Of a stretch of DNA of 64,000 nucleotides, positions 8,521 to 17,234 are shown piece by piece. The DNA lies in the NCBI GenBank assembly GCA_045130475.1, contig JBGUPU010000062.1:37111-101110 (forward strand). Direction: 5' to 3'. How positions within the stretch are numbered: position 1 is the first letter of the stretch; each line of letters starts with the position of its first letter. The translations under genes and the position numbers were made by a program. The DNA is from CAG-791 sp045130475 (GTDB lineage: Bacteria > Bacillota > Clostridia > Lachnospirales > Lachnospiraceae). The notes below the pieces were generated by a model that made no database searches, was not told the DNA's origin, and worked only from the letters and a program-made list of their open reading frames with translations.

Positions 8521-11352
8521 TTACTGATAATTCCGGCCGTGCCGGTTTGCCAGCCTGCGTCTTTTGATCATCAGGACAACGAGCACGAACAGTATATAGA
8601 GGAAGAGACATAACAGACCCAGCAGTCTGCCTGTTATATGCCTGCTGTATACATAAGTAAGAGACACCTCGTGTTCTCCGGGCTCAACCCATACACCTAC
8701 AAGCCCGCCGTTAATATTCTGTACCTTTGCATCGGCTCCATCCACTGTCAGCTGCCACTTTTCATCATAGATGAGAGGAATACATAACATGCGTGCTTCG
8801 CTGCTGTCATTTTCGACAGGCAGAAGGAAGGTATCCCCATCCTGCGTGATCGTACCGACACCGCCGTCAAACAAATCTTCGATATACTCTTTAAAGAGGG
8901 ATTCATCTCTCCCGGAAAGCGTCAGATTGGTAACAGTGATATCCTGCTTGACTTTGGAAGGATCGAACCTGATCTTTCGAACATCCTCATATCTGGAGAG
9001 GTCTACGTAATAATCTCCTTCCCCTTCTTCTACTGCCACCTGTTCGGAATAATCGCCTTTAAAGCCATGTTCTTCCGTCTGAACATAGATCTGCATAGTG
9101 GATTCTTCTTCACACTCCATGGTCACATGCAGCTGCAGATCCTTCAGCTTTTCTGTTCTGTGCGGAACAGTGTATACAATACGCATATCATCATCTGTTC
9201 CGGTAACAAGCATGGTGTTGTCATCAGGCATCTCGACATCGCAGTCAATGGTCTTCTCCATGCGGGGCATCAGATCAAATGTACTGATCAAAGATTCAGA
9301 AGAGTCCGTCTGATCATCAAGTCCGGACGCTGCATCCTCAGGCATGGTGAAATAAAAGCCTTTTGTCAGCATGGAGCCTTTATTAAAGGAAAACTGGTCC
9401 TCGACCTCCTGCTGCGAGATCTCCCGGTCATAAAAATAGCCGAATCCATTCCAGTACTTGTTCTGATAAACAATGATCGAATCCGTTCGATGTACTTCCT
9501 CGTAATAATCCTCATTGATCCGGTTTTTCTTATCTTCGTCTACGTATTTATCATCCCTGTAAAGGATATATTTGACACCCGCAAGCATATTCTGCTCATA
9601 TCGTCTGGGATAGATATAAACCCAGTTGGAGCCGGTCCTGGTCTCTGTATTTGTAAATACATACCCCAATCCGGATGCGAAATTCACCAGCCATGCAGAA
9701 TTCGTGGAGTCATATATGGATACACTGTTAAACCCCTGGATCATGGCATCGTTATAGCCGCCTGATCTATATGTTTTGTTGACTCTGAAAATCTCAGGAT
9801 CATGATCCTTGATCCAGTCCAGAGCTTCCAGTGTCTCATCATAATAGATCTTCTCTTCCCAATCTTCTTTTTTTACAAGGCCGCGGTCCATGACTGCAGA
9901 GTAGTTGGCGGCGACCATTTCCACTGCAACAATGCACAGCAAAAGCATTGAAACCTTCTGGGCAACGAGAGCACCGGAATGCTCTTCGGACGATAACTGC
10001 CTGTATGTAAAAAGGAAGAAATAGTTATAGACCAGAACAAGGATCATGGTCTTGAGTGAAGCTCCCGTGTCGAAGCCAAGTTCTATCTGCTTATGAATCA
10101 GCCAGAAAAGCACGACAAAGGCCAGTATGACCAGATCAAAAATCTTTATGACTCTTTCCAGGAGCGCTTGTGAAAGTGTTCCGGATACAGTCATCTGCTC
10201 AAACTGTTTCCAGAAAAATCCGATCAGGATGACTTCCGCAAGGCAGAGGATAAAAGTCCATCTCTGCGTAGTGGCCCGCAGGGACACTAGTTTCGAGCCG
10301 TACGGGGTAATCAGCAGGATCAGTATGGGGATGGTAATCCGCATAACGATTTTGCGATATTTCGTATGGCAAAGAAAAATAAAGCCGAAAATAAAGAGCA
10401 GGCTGGTCGACAGGGAAGCGATCTCGTAATAATTGTTCGGACCCTGATAAGCACTCCCGCATCCCAGAAAATCGTTGGACAGGATTCTCCCGAGAAAAGC
10501 GATAATGTGCTTATAACTAAAAATCAGGGAAACTCCCATGCCGGACTTGACACTGCCCATGCGGGTGCTGGTCAGCAGATCTCCAATGGACGGCACGATA
10601 TACTCACCGGCAATACCGACTGCGGCAATCAGGGCAAACGCGAACAAAACCGCCTTTTTGATAATGCCCGTGATCTTTTCTCCGGTCAGAAACAGATACA
10701 GGATGCTGAACGCAGCAATAAAAAAGCAGCTCACATACAAAAAGAAATAACCGCAATACGCCAGATAAGCAACTGCCGGAACGATCAGCAGTTTATTCCT
10801 GCCCTTTATAAACAGAAATACTCCCCAGATTTCCACGGTAAAAGCGGCAAGACTCGTGAGAAAATGATAGTGCTGCCCCCAGAGAACGGCAAAACCGCAG
10901 AATGTCCAGATCAGTGCGCATATCAAAGCGGCTCTCTCATTTTCAAAAAGCTCCTTGAAAAAGAGATAGCCGAAAGTTGCCATAACAATATACTTGAGAT
11001 AAGTGGCAAGTACCAGTCCCTTTCCGATGTGCAGCTCGCCCAAAAGGAGAATGGGAAGATTGACAGGGTTCAGATATTTATACAGTAAGTTGACATAGAA
11101 TGTTCCAAAACCGCGTGTCAGATCAAATCCGGAAAAGCTGCCGGACCAGATCCTGCGCAGATCATAAATGATCTGCGGGATGTACTGCCGCAGTGTATCT
11201 GCACCTATATCAGTGTATATATAATAGGAATCTCCGAAAAACAGACCCCCGTACAGGATCCAGAACACCACGCTGACTACAATGAGTAAAAACAGCAGTA
11301 CAGGGATTTTTTTCACTTTTCCCAGACAATTATTATAGTTTTTCTTCCCCAT
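8521..11352 (-). CDS. YfhO-family polytopic membrane protein (GT-C-like glycosyltransferase)
   Basis: This 943-residue protein has about 11-12 hydrophobic segments in the N-terminal half (first at 13-35, IPVLLFLLIVVSVVFWILYG), an extracytoplasmic domain of about 350 residues and a final transmembrane helix near 915-933. The loop after the first helix carries acidic residues (YTDIGADTLRQY), as expected for GT-C enzymes. In Bacillus, YfhO moves a sugar from a CsbB-made undecaprenyl-phosphate donor onto lipoteichoic acid. By analogy this protein would decorate a surface polymer on the outer face. The GAGGAG ribosome site sits 6 bases before the ATG. It follows the flippase by 31 bases, so it is part of the same operon. 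Confidence 0.85.
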   Translation of the reverse strand: MGKKNYNNCLGKVKKIPVLLFLLIVVSVVFWILYGGLFFGDSYYIYTDIGADTLRQYIPQIIYDLRRIWSGSFSGFDLTRGFGTFYVNLLYKYLNPVNLPILLLGELHIGKGLVLATYLKYIVMATFGYLFFKELFENERAALICALIWTFCGFAVLWGQHYHFLTSLAAFTVEIWGVFLFIKGRNKLLIVPAVAYLAYCGYFFLYVSCFFIAAFSILYLFLTGEKITGIIKKAVLFAFALIAAVGIAGEYIVPSIGDLLTSTRMGSVKSGMGVSLIFSYKHIIAFLGRILSNDFLGCGSAYQGPNNYYEIASLSTSLLFIFGFIFLCHTKYRKIVMRITIPILILLITPYGSKLVSLRATTQRWTFILCLAEVILIGFFWKQFEQMTVSGTLSQALLERVIKIFDLVILAFVVLFWLIHKQIELGFDTGASLKTMILVLVYNYFFLFTYRQLSSEEHSGALVAQKVSMLLLCIVAVEMVAANYSAVMDRGLVKKEDWEEKIYYDETLEALDWIKDHDPEIFRVNKTYRSGGYNDAMIQGFNSVSIYDSTNSAWLVNFASGLGYVFTNTETRTGSNWVYIYPRRYEQNMLAGVKYILYRDDKYVDEDKKNRINEDYYEEVHRTDSIIVYQNKYWNGFGYFYDREISQQEVEDQFSFNKGSMLTKGFYFTMPEDAASGLDDQTDSSESLISTFDLMPRMEKTIDCDVEMPDDNTMLVTGTDDDMRIVYTVPHRTEKLKDLQLHVTMECEEESTMQIYVQTEEHGFKGDYSEQVAVEEGEGDYYVDLSRYEDVRKIRFDPSKVKQDITVTNLTLSGRDESLFKEYIEDLFDGGVGTITQDGDTFLLPVENDSSEARMLCIPLIYDEKWQLTVDGADAKVQNINGGLVGVWVEPGEHEVSLTYVYSRHITGRLLGLLCLFLYILFVLVVLMIKRRRLANRHGRNYQ

Positions 11353-11383
11353 TTATTCTCCTCATTATATGTCATGTCTGTAA

Positions 11384-12628
11384 TCACCTTTCTGTCTTTC
11401 TTCTCACCATGACAAAGAAGTAGGCTGCAAAAAAGATCGCCAGAATAACATTTAAGACCACATAAAGTCTGACTGCGCCGCTGACTCCGGCGCCGGAGAT
11501 CAGGATCTTTCCCAGTACCACGCTGCATAAAGATACGATCACATAACCGATCGCAACACCATTCTGCGCCCGGATGGCTGTCATTGGTACAGTAATATAG
11601 TTGGCAAGAGCATAAATGCCTCCGCCGATCAGGAGAATGATAAAATCAGTTTTATAGGGTGATAAATCAGTGTTGTAGAAACGCGAAAGAACAGGAATTC
11701 CTGCTGCCGCCCCTGCAATCACCACACAAAAAGTAATCGCTGCAGTCACTGCGAACTGAATGAGGACTCTCCCGACAAGTTCCTTTCTTCTTCCGCATTG
11801 CCACAGCATCCCCAGATCCCGGATAAAGGGCTGATAAATAAACTGATTGATCATCATGATGACAAAGGTGGGCATCATAATATAGCCGAAGACCGCCTGC
11901 ACATCATCTGCATTTGAAAACCAGTCGATCAGGTATTTCGGTGCATTCCCCACATAAATAGAAAGAGACGTCCCGATAAAAAGGGGGAAACAGCTTCTGA
12001 GCAGCCTGCCGACACTTTCCCTCCTGAAAGCATCCCCTTTGGTGGGAAATCCTCTTTTTGTCAGTATGACCATGATGACTGCGCTGACAAGACTTACCAG
12101 CAATGTGACAGCAGAAATCGCAGCCAGAGACATTCCTGTAAAAGTCAGCGCACAGAAAATGACAGTAGATAGTGTGAGACGAATGGTATAGCACATGGCG
12201 CCGACATCAAGTCTGTCCTTCTGCTGATACATTCCGTAATAGACATCTTCGATCGGATCGATCATTTTCCACAGACAGATCAAGGCGACAACCAGTGTCT
12301 TTTCAGGGGAATATTTGCCTGACACACTCTGCAGAAAAAGGTAGAGGAACATGATCAGACATCCCAGGGTACTGGTCAGCACGCGAAAATTTCTGTATTC
12401 GCGAAAACTGTACTGCTCGTTATAATCGGTCACCTGAAAATTACGCACGCCATACTTGCCCATCGTCATAAACAGGTTTCCAAGTGCATATCCGATCGTG
12501 AAGATACCAGCATCGTTAAGCTGTAAGTGATGTGATATAAATATAAGAATAACAGCAGACTGCCCTGCATTTACCAAGCCGGAAGCTGTGTTCCACAATA
12601 TAGCTTTGCGTCTGCGCTTTTCCTTCAT
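11384..12628 (-). CDS. Wzx-type polysaccharide flippase (MOP superfamily)
   Basis: This 414-residue protein is predicted to have 10-12 transmembrane helices. The N-terminal signature KAILWNTASGLVNAGQSAVI and the later YVGNAPKYLIDW element are typical of lipopolysaccharide-biosynthesis flippases of the MATE/MOP superfamily. It probably flips undecaprenyl-linked sugar or oligosaccharide to the outer leaflet. It sits 15 bases after an ATP-grasp gene and 31 bases before the YfhO gene, so it may supply either a repeat unit or a single-sugar donor to YfhO. The ribosome binding site is weak. A second, divergent flippase lies at 28718-30220. Confidence 0.88.
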   Translation of the reverse strand: MKEKRRRKAILWNTASGLVNAGQSAVILIFISHHLQLNDAGIFTIGYALGNLFMTMGKYGVRNFQVTDYNEQYSFREYRNFRVLTSTLGCLIMFLYLFLQSVSGKYSPEKTLVVALICLWKMIDPIEDVYYGMYQQKDRLDVGAMCYTIRLTLSTVIFCALTFTGMSLAAISAVTLLVSLVSAVIMVILTKRGFPTKGDAFRRESVGRLLRSCFPLFIGTSLSIYVGNAPKYLIDWFSNADDVQAVFGYIMMPTFVIMMINQFIYQPFIRDLGMLWQCGRRKELVGRVLIQFAVTAAITFCVVIAGAAAGIPVLSRFYNTDLSPYKTDFIILLIGGGIYALANYITVPMTAIRAQNGVAIGYVIVSLCSVVLGKILISGAGVSGAVRLYVVLNVILAIFFAAYFFVMVRRKTER

Positions 12629-12643
12629 AAATTAACCCGTTCT

Positions 12644-13753
12644 TTATAAGAGATAGATATAATATCCAAGTCTTGTTGCACTGTCCAGAACTTCTCTCTC
12701 TTCATCTGCTCCGGAAATATCCTCTTCAATGATCGTGTGGCCTCTCTTGATCTTCCTGTACTCCTCCAGATCAGATTTGTCCATGATGAAGCGGACACAC
12801 ACAGGATGAGGTTCTCTTTTCACGGTAAAGTCAAGCTGCCTTCCAAGTGCAACATCAATGACCATTCCCGTATAATCCATCCCGGTAGAGAGATAAACCA
12901 GCGAAGACCCGATATAATCTCCGCCCATTCTGGCTCCGATTTCTATGAATTTCACTTCGCCATCCTGATATTTAAATTCAGAATGGCTTGCACCGTTCTG
13001 AATACCGAGAACTGTCAAGGCTCTGAAAACATTCCGGCGTATAATGGCATAAGCCTCCTCGGAAAGAGGCGCCGGCTCAATATGTCCTGTCTCGATATAG
13101 TGCGGTTCCCCTGTTGTAAACTTCAGCGTAACCGCAAGCATAGTATGTTCCCCGCCCCTGGAGATGCACTCACAGCTGAACTCCGGTCCGTCTATATAAT
13201 CCTCGATAATGGCCTTGTTTTCGAAAGAATACCCCGCAGCTTCTTCGACTGCAGCAGGCAGGTCTTCCGGTCTGCTGACCTTCATGATCCCGCGGCTTCC
13301 TGAGCGGTCAGTCGGTTTTACGATGACCGGAAAGCGAAACAGGTCTGTGTTGATCTCTTCTGCACTGCTTACACACTGATAGCCGGGAACGTAGATCCCG
13401 CCTTCTCTCAGTTTTTCGCGCATCATGAATTTATTCATGCAAATCTGCGAAGAAGAGACAGGATTCCCCGTAAGACCCATCTTCTCAGAGACATAGTTCA
13501 TGGTTGCAACAGCAACGTCGGAACCGATGGAAGTAATTCCGTCAATGCCGATCTCTCTGCATTTCTCAAGGATCTGTTCCTTCTCAACGATGCTGATCGG
13601 ATAGAAATAATCTGCATCCTGTGCGGCAACAGCACCATCAAGCCATGCAAAAACATGAGTCTCCAGGTTTTTTTCACGCGCCCGCAAAATAAGAGGTTTC
13701 TGAAATTCATTGGCACCAAGTACTGCGAGTTTCAGCTTTCTGTTTTCATCCAT
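12644..13753 (-). CDS. ATP-grasp ligase (first of a tandem pair)
   Basis: This 369-residue ATP-grasp protein has an N-terminal pre-ATP-grasp Rossmann domain (KLAVLGANEFQKPLILRA), a nucleotide-binding lobe with KPTDRSGSRG and a catalytic lobe ending in FIEIGARMGGDYIG, which carries the metal-binding Glu. Family members join a carboxylate to an amine via an acyl-phosphate. In a polysaccharide operon the likely job is amidating a sugar acid or adding an amino acid. The start at 13753 has AGGAG 11 bases upstream. An earlier in-frame ATG at 13774 overlaps that site. Its neighbour at 13882-15078 is a paralogue of similar architecture. The substrate is unknown. Confidence 0.87.
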   Translation of the reverse strand: MDENRKLKLAVLGANEFQKPLILRAREKNLETHVFAWLDGAVAAQDADYFYPISIVEKEQILEKCREIGIDGITSIGSDVAVATMNYVSEKMGLTGNPVSSSQICMNKFMMREKLREGGIYVPGYQCVSSAEEINTDLFRFPVIVKPTDRSGSRGIMKVSRPEDLPAAVEEAAGYSFENKAIIEDYIDGPEFSCECISRGGEHTMLAVTLKFTTGEPHYIETGHIEPAPLSEEAYAIIRRNVFRALTVLGIQNGASHSEFKYQDGEVKFIEIGARMGGDYIGSSLVYLSTGMDYTGMVIDVALGRQLDFTVKREPHPVCVRFIMDKSDLEEYRKIKRGHTIIEEDISGADEEREVLDSATRLGYYIYLL

Positions 13754-13881
13754 GATATGATCATCTCCTGACATCCAACCAGCCTGTCCTTCTTCCTGTG
13801 TTCTGAAGAGGAAAGCATAGTGAGTGATGAGTTTTTTACTATCTCTTCTGTATACTCAACAGTAATTACATGGAAAAGAAA

Positions 13882-15078
13882 TCACTGGATATCCAGATCA
13901 ATGCCTGCAATTACTTCCTGAATTTTGCGTTCGCATGCGGCATAGCTGCTGCCTTTTACAATCAGCTGGCCGATTCTGTCTTTCGCAGTAGTAAATTCGT
14001 TGACCTGATCTCCTTCTTCAATGATCAGGGAGAGGTCGTAGATGTCCTCGGACTTAAGAAACTCTTCCGGTATAGAAATCTTTTTCACTGTACCGCTCTT
14101 TGGAGAAAACAGCATTCTGGAGGCATTTGCCACTTTTTTATGCTCTCCCTGCCTGAAGAACTCCACAGGATCTTCTCCCATGGCAAGCAGAACGATCATC
14201 TTATAGTAATCAATACCATAATAAATGCTGACAAGTTCAGGAAGACATGTTGCGCCTACTCTTCCTGTCAGCTCGAGCAGATAGACCTTTCCGTCCCTCA
14301 TGATGAGGTCGATATTCACTGCGCAGTTGTCCAGTCCCAGTGAGCGGATCGCCTTCTCGCATTCGCTGATGACGGACTTCTCCTGCTCATCCGTCAGATC
14401 CAGAGGCACATAGTGTCCAACCGGAATTGCTGTATGGCTCATGTAGGTATTGTCCCCGTGAGGGAGAATGAACAGAATTTCCCCCTTGTAGACAAATGCC
14501 TGTGCGCCGAGCTCAACACCGGAAATATATTCTTCAAGGACGAAATAATCGACCTTTGAAAGTTCTTTGACCGCAGCATAAGCTTCATTGAGATCTTCTT
14601 CATTCTTGCAGATATAGACGCCATTGCTGCCCTGAAGATCCACTGCCTTAAGTACCACAGGATACTGCAGCGATTTCATGGCCTCGGCAATCTCCTCAGC
14701 GTTTGAGACCTCAAAAAAGGGGGCTGTGTTAACATTGTGCTCGCGAAAAGCCCTCTTCATATGCTGCTTGTCGTTACAGCGGTCGGCAGCATCAGCCGTC
14801 AGGCCGACCAGTCCCAGTTTTTCACATACATACCCCAGGCTTCGAATTCCCAGATCGATACAGCATGTTGCAATTCCATCTATTTTGAAATCAATCGCAG
14901 CCTTCAAAACCTCTTCAGGTTTGGTAATATCTGCATATGATATTTCATCAGCAGCTGCAAAACCGGGATAATTACCGGGAATACTTGCGACAACTGTCTT
15001 ATATCCGAGCTCCTTTGCCGCCTCGATCAGATTCTTCTGCGGAAATCCCGCACCTAAAACCATTAATTTCTTTTCCAT
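13882..15078 (-). CDS. ATP-grasp ligase (second of a tandem pair)
   Basis: This 398-residue ATP-grasp protein has the pre-ATP-grasp domain MVLGAGFPQKNLIEAAKELG, nucleotide-binding KAVDLQGSNGVY, the carboxylate loop VLEEYISGVELG and catalytic LLELTGRVGATCLPEL. The start at 15078 is preceded by AGAGGAC. A frame extending to 15141 adds 21 residues without family similarity and abuts the preceding stop. The pair is separated by 128 bases. The paralogues share domain order, but their N-termini differ, suggesting distinct substrates acting in series. A peptide-like or amino-acid substituent on the glycan is an inference from context. Confidence 0.87.
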   Translation of the reverse strand: MEKKLMVLGAGFPQKNLIEAAKELGYKTVVASIPGNYPGFAAADEISYADITKPEEVLKAAIDFKIDGIATCCIDLGIRSLGYVCEKLGLVGLTADAADRCNDKQHMKRAFREHNVNTAPFFEVSNAEEIAEAMKSLQYPVVLKAVDLQGSNGVYICKNEEDLNEAYAAVKELSKVDYFVLEEYISGVELGAQAFVYKGEILFILPHGDNTYMSHTAIPVGHYVPLDLTDEQEKSVISECEKAIRSLGLDNCAVNIDLIMRDGKVYLLELTGRVGATCLPELVSIYYGIDYYKMIVLLAMGEDPVEFFRQGEHKKVANASRMLFSPKSGTVKKISIPEEFLKSEDIYDLSLIIEEGDQVNEFTTAKDRIGQLIVKGSSYAACERKIQEVIAGIDLDIQ

Positions 15079-15140
15079 TTTGTCCTCTGTAAATATTTTC
15101 TTTTCCCGCAAGGTCCTGTGCAATGCGCCGGACTGCTTCA

Positions 15141-16058
15141 TTATAATTTCCCTATCACGATAAACAAATCATTAAAAAGTCTGATTGGCAGCGAAAAGTC
15201 CTTGAACTTCGGATCTGTCAAAAGAGAAATTCTGCTGCGGATATTCTTTTTGTAACCCGCCACTTTCATCAGCTCACCGAGCTTGTCGGGATAATCTGCG
15301 CCATATTGCCTGATCACCTCTTTGGCATTATTTTCATGAATGTTGGAACGCACTGTCACGCGCTTTCTGACGTACAGGAGATTCTTCATGAATTTATCTC
15401 TCGACGAGGTTCCGGTGATCGACAGGTTTTCGCCGGTCTGGCGATAATCAATATAGGCATTCTCATCGTACACAACTTTGCCCAGCCAGTATCCTATGAG
15501 CGCGATATAGGTATCGTGACCGGAGATCTTCTGAACCTTCCTTCCGAAGAGGAGCTTCTGCATGTCATTGTTATAGACCATCGTACATCCGCGGATCCCG
15601 ATAAACACAGAGAGCTTGTATTTTGTGATCGTCCCCTCCCAGCTGTTGGCCTTGCGGATAAAATGATCGTTCTCATCAACAACATTCAGATCCGAATAGT
15701 AGACCATGGGGCCTTCAAAACCATCCTCTTCGATCATTTCGACAGCGCGGATCAGTTTTTCGGGAAGCCAGATGTCGTCCTGATCCGAAAATGCGTAGTA
15801 GGCGCCTTCTTCCGGCTCCTGATGTTCGGTCAGCCACATAAAAGAACGGATATATCCGACATTATCGCCAAAGACAACGTCCATGTTGGAATAACGCTCT
15901 GCATATTCTTTCAGAATATCTGCTGTCCCGTCTTTGGATCCGTCATCCCGGACATGAAGCTTTACCAGCACAGACTCCTGCTTAAGGATGCTGTCCAGTT
16001 CTTCCCGCAGATACTTTTCCCCATTGTATGTGGAGAGAAATACATGTACTGTTTTCAA
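15141..16058 (-). CDS. GT2 family glycosyltransferase (rhamnosyltransferase-like)
   Basis: This 305-residue cytoplasmic inverting GT-A glycosyltransferase carries VFLSTYNGEKYLREELDS at the N-terminus, RDDGSKDGTADIL (nucleotide binding) and FSDQDDIW, which holds the metal-binding D-x-D. Similar enzymes with the SDQDD motif often transfer rhamnose, which fits the dTDP-rhamnose genes upstream. The start codon is TTG at 16058 with an excellent GGAGG 6 bases before it. It is a paralogue of the enzyme at 34554-35462 in the second polysaccharide block; both share the opening MKTV and the D-Q-D-D pattern. Confidence 0.9.
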   Translation of the reverse strand: MKTVHVFLSTYNGEKYLREELDSILKQESVLVKLHVRDDGSKDGTADILKEYAERYSNMDVVFGDNVGYIRSFMWLTEHQEPEEGAYYAFSDQDDIWLPEKLIRAVEMIEEDGFEGPMVYYSDLNVVDENDHFIRKANSWEGTITKYKLSVFIGIRGCTMVYNNDMQKLLFGRKVQKISGHDTYIALIGYWLGKVVYDENAYIDYRQTGENLSITGTSSRDKFMKNLLYVRKRVTVRSNIHENNAKEVIRQYGADYPDKLGELMKVAGYKKNIRSRISLLTDPKFKDFSLPIRLFNDLFIVIGKL

Positions 16059-16145
16059 AATATTCCTCCGGCTGTAGAAGCGGATTGTCCGGCACAGTTA
16101 ACATATGCTGTACTATACCATGATGTCCGGATCACCGCTCAGAAT

Positions 16146-17084
16146 TCAGAGATTTCGTGTTCCCTTTACCACCGTCTGCTTATATTGGTTGACGGCGATA
16201 TAGGTTCTTCCGATATATTCTCCCGCTATACCCAGCTGCAGCATAATCAGCCCGGTGCAGATTAAAAGTGCGAGAATCGCAGCAGCTGCTCCGGATACCG
16301 GAATAGAAAAACCGATTTTAAGAATGATGGCCAGCACGAGTCCGATCAAGCCTGCGGCCCCCAGCAGAAGGCCTATAATCATACCGATTCGAAGGGGCTT
16401 CACAGAGAAGGCCGTAAGTCCGTTGGCCCAAAGCGCAAGAGATTTTTTGAATGTGTAATTTGATCTTCCTGCTGCCCTCGCCCTCTCTTCCATGGGGACC
16501 ATAACGATATCTCTGGTAGTCCTGAGCGAAAGGCCCTCAAGATAGGGAAATACATTTGCGTATTCTCCCATCGCTTTGCAGATATAGTTCTGTCTGGCAA
16601 TAAAATTACTGAAGACCAGATCGTCCGGCTTTTCAAGAAGGATCTTTGTCATTTCGTGGTTCAGCAAGCTTCCGAATCGCTTGACGCCGCCCTCCTGTTT
16701 CCTGGCATATCTGGCCATAGCCATATCATGCCCCTGTTCAAGAGGCTCGATCAGGTCCCACAGCCTGTCCAGGGGAATCTGACCGTCATCGTCCACATTG
16801 ACCACGTACTCTCCGCTCACTCTGCGGTAAGCCTCAAGAACAGCTCCATGTTTACCTACATTCGCTGCAAGGTCAACCACTTTGATCCGGGGATTCTCAT
16901 CCGCCCTGGCATAAAGACGCTCAATTACCTTATCCGGGGAACAATCATTTACTGCCACAACCTCATAGTCGTAAACAGCCTCTTTTTCCTTCATACGGGA
17001 AATGATCTCATCCAGAACACCGTCAATTGTCCGGGAACTATTATAACATGGAATTACAAAGCTGATTGTTTTTCTGTGCTCCAT
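16146..17084 (-). CDS. GtrB/CsbB-type polyprenyl-phosphate glycosyltransferase
   Basis: This 312-residue GT2 enzyme has a catalytic domain (FVIPCYNSSRTIDGVLDE, VAVNDCSPD, VDDDGQIPLD) and two C-terminal transmembrane helices (near 231-254 and 265-287). That is the build of GtrB, CsbB and ArnC enzymes, which make undecaprenyl-phosphate-linked sugars on the inner leaflet. With the flippase at 11384-12628 and the YfhO protein at 8521-11352 it would complete a three-component periplasmic-side glycosylation route. The donor sugar is unknown. A candidate internal promoter lies just upstream at 17149-17177. Confidence 0.88.
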   Translation of the reverse strand: MEHRKTISFVIPCYNSSRTIDGVLDEIISRMKEKEAVYDYEVVAVNDCSPDKVIERLYARADENPRIKVVDLAANVGKHGAVLEAYRRVSGEYVVNVDDDGQIPLDRLWDLIEPLEQGHDMAMARYARKQEGGVKRFGSLLNHEMTKILLEKPDDLVFSNFIARQNYICKAMGEYANVFPYLEGLSLRTTRDIVMVPMEERARAAGRSNYTFKKSLALWANGLTAFSVKPLRIGMIIGLLLGAAGLIGLVLAIILKIGFSIPVSGAAAAILALLICTGLIMLQLGIAGEYIGRTYIAVNQYKQTVVKGTRNL

Positions 17085-17148
17085 GAAAACACCTTTCTCA
17101 TAATGTAATTCTTTCTCGAGCTCTTTGCCATTAGGATAAAACTAGTCT

Positions 17149-17177
17149 ATTTTACATAATCATGCTGTGAATATCAA
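17149..17177 (-). promoter_or_regulatory. Candidate internal promoter upstream of the GtrB-type gene
   Basis: On the minus strand TTGATA and TAAAAT are spaced by 17 bases within the AT-rich 150-base gap between glf and the GtrB-type gene. This would let the distal part of the long operon be expressed separately. The assignment is by pattern only. Confidence 0.4.
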
Positions 17178-17234
17178 GATTCACTTTATCTTTCATTGAT
17201 TTTTCTTTTGCACACTAAATATTCCTGCCCTTTA

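Noticed and set aside
10366..11088. 240-codon plus-strand open frame opposite the YfhO gene
   Set aside because: Polar Lys/Gln-rich shadow of the membrane protein's codons; no start signal.
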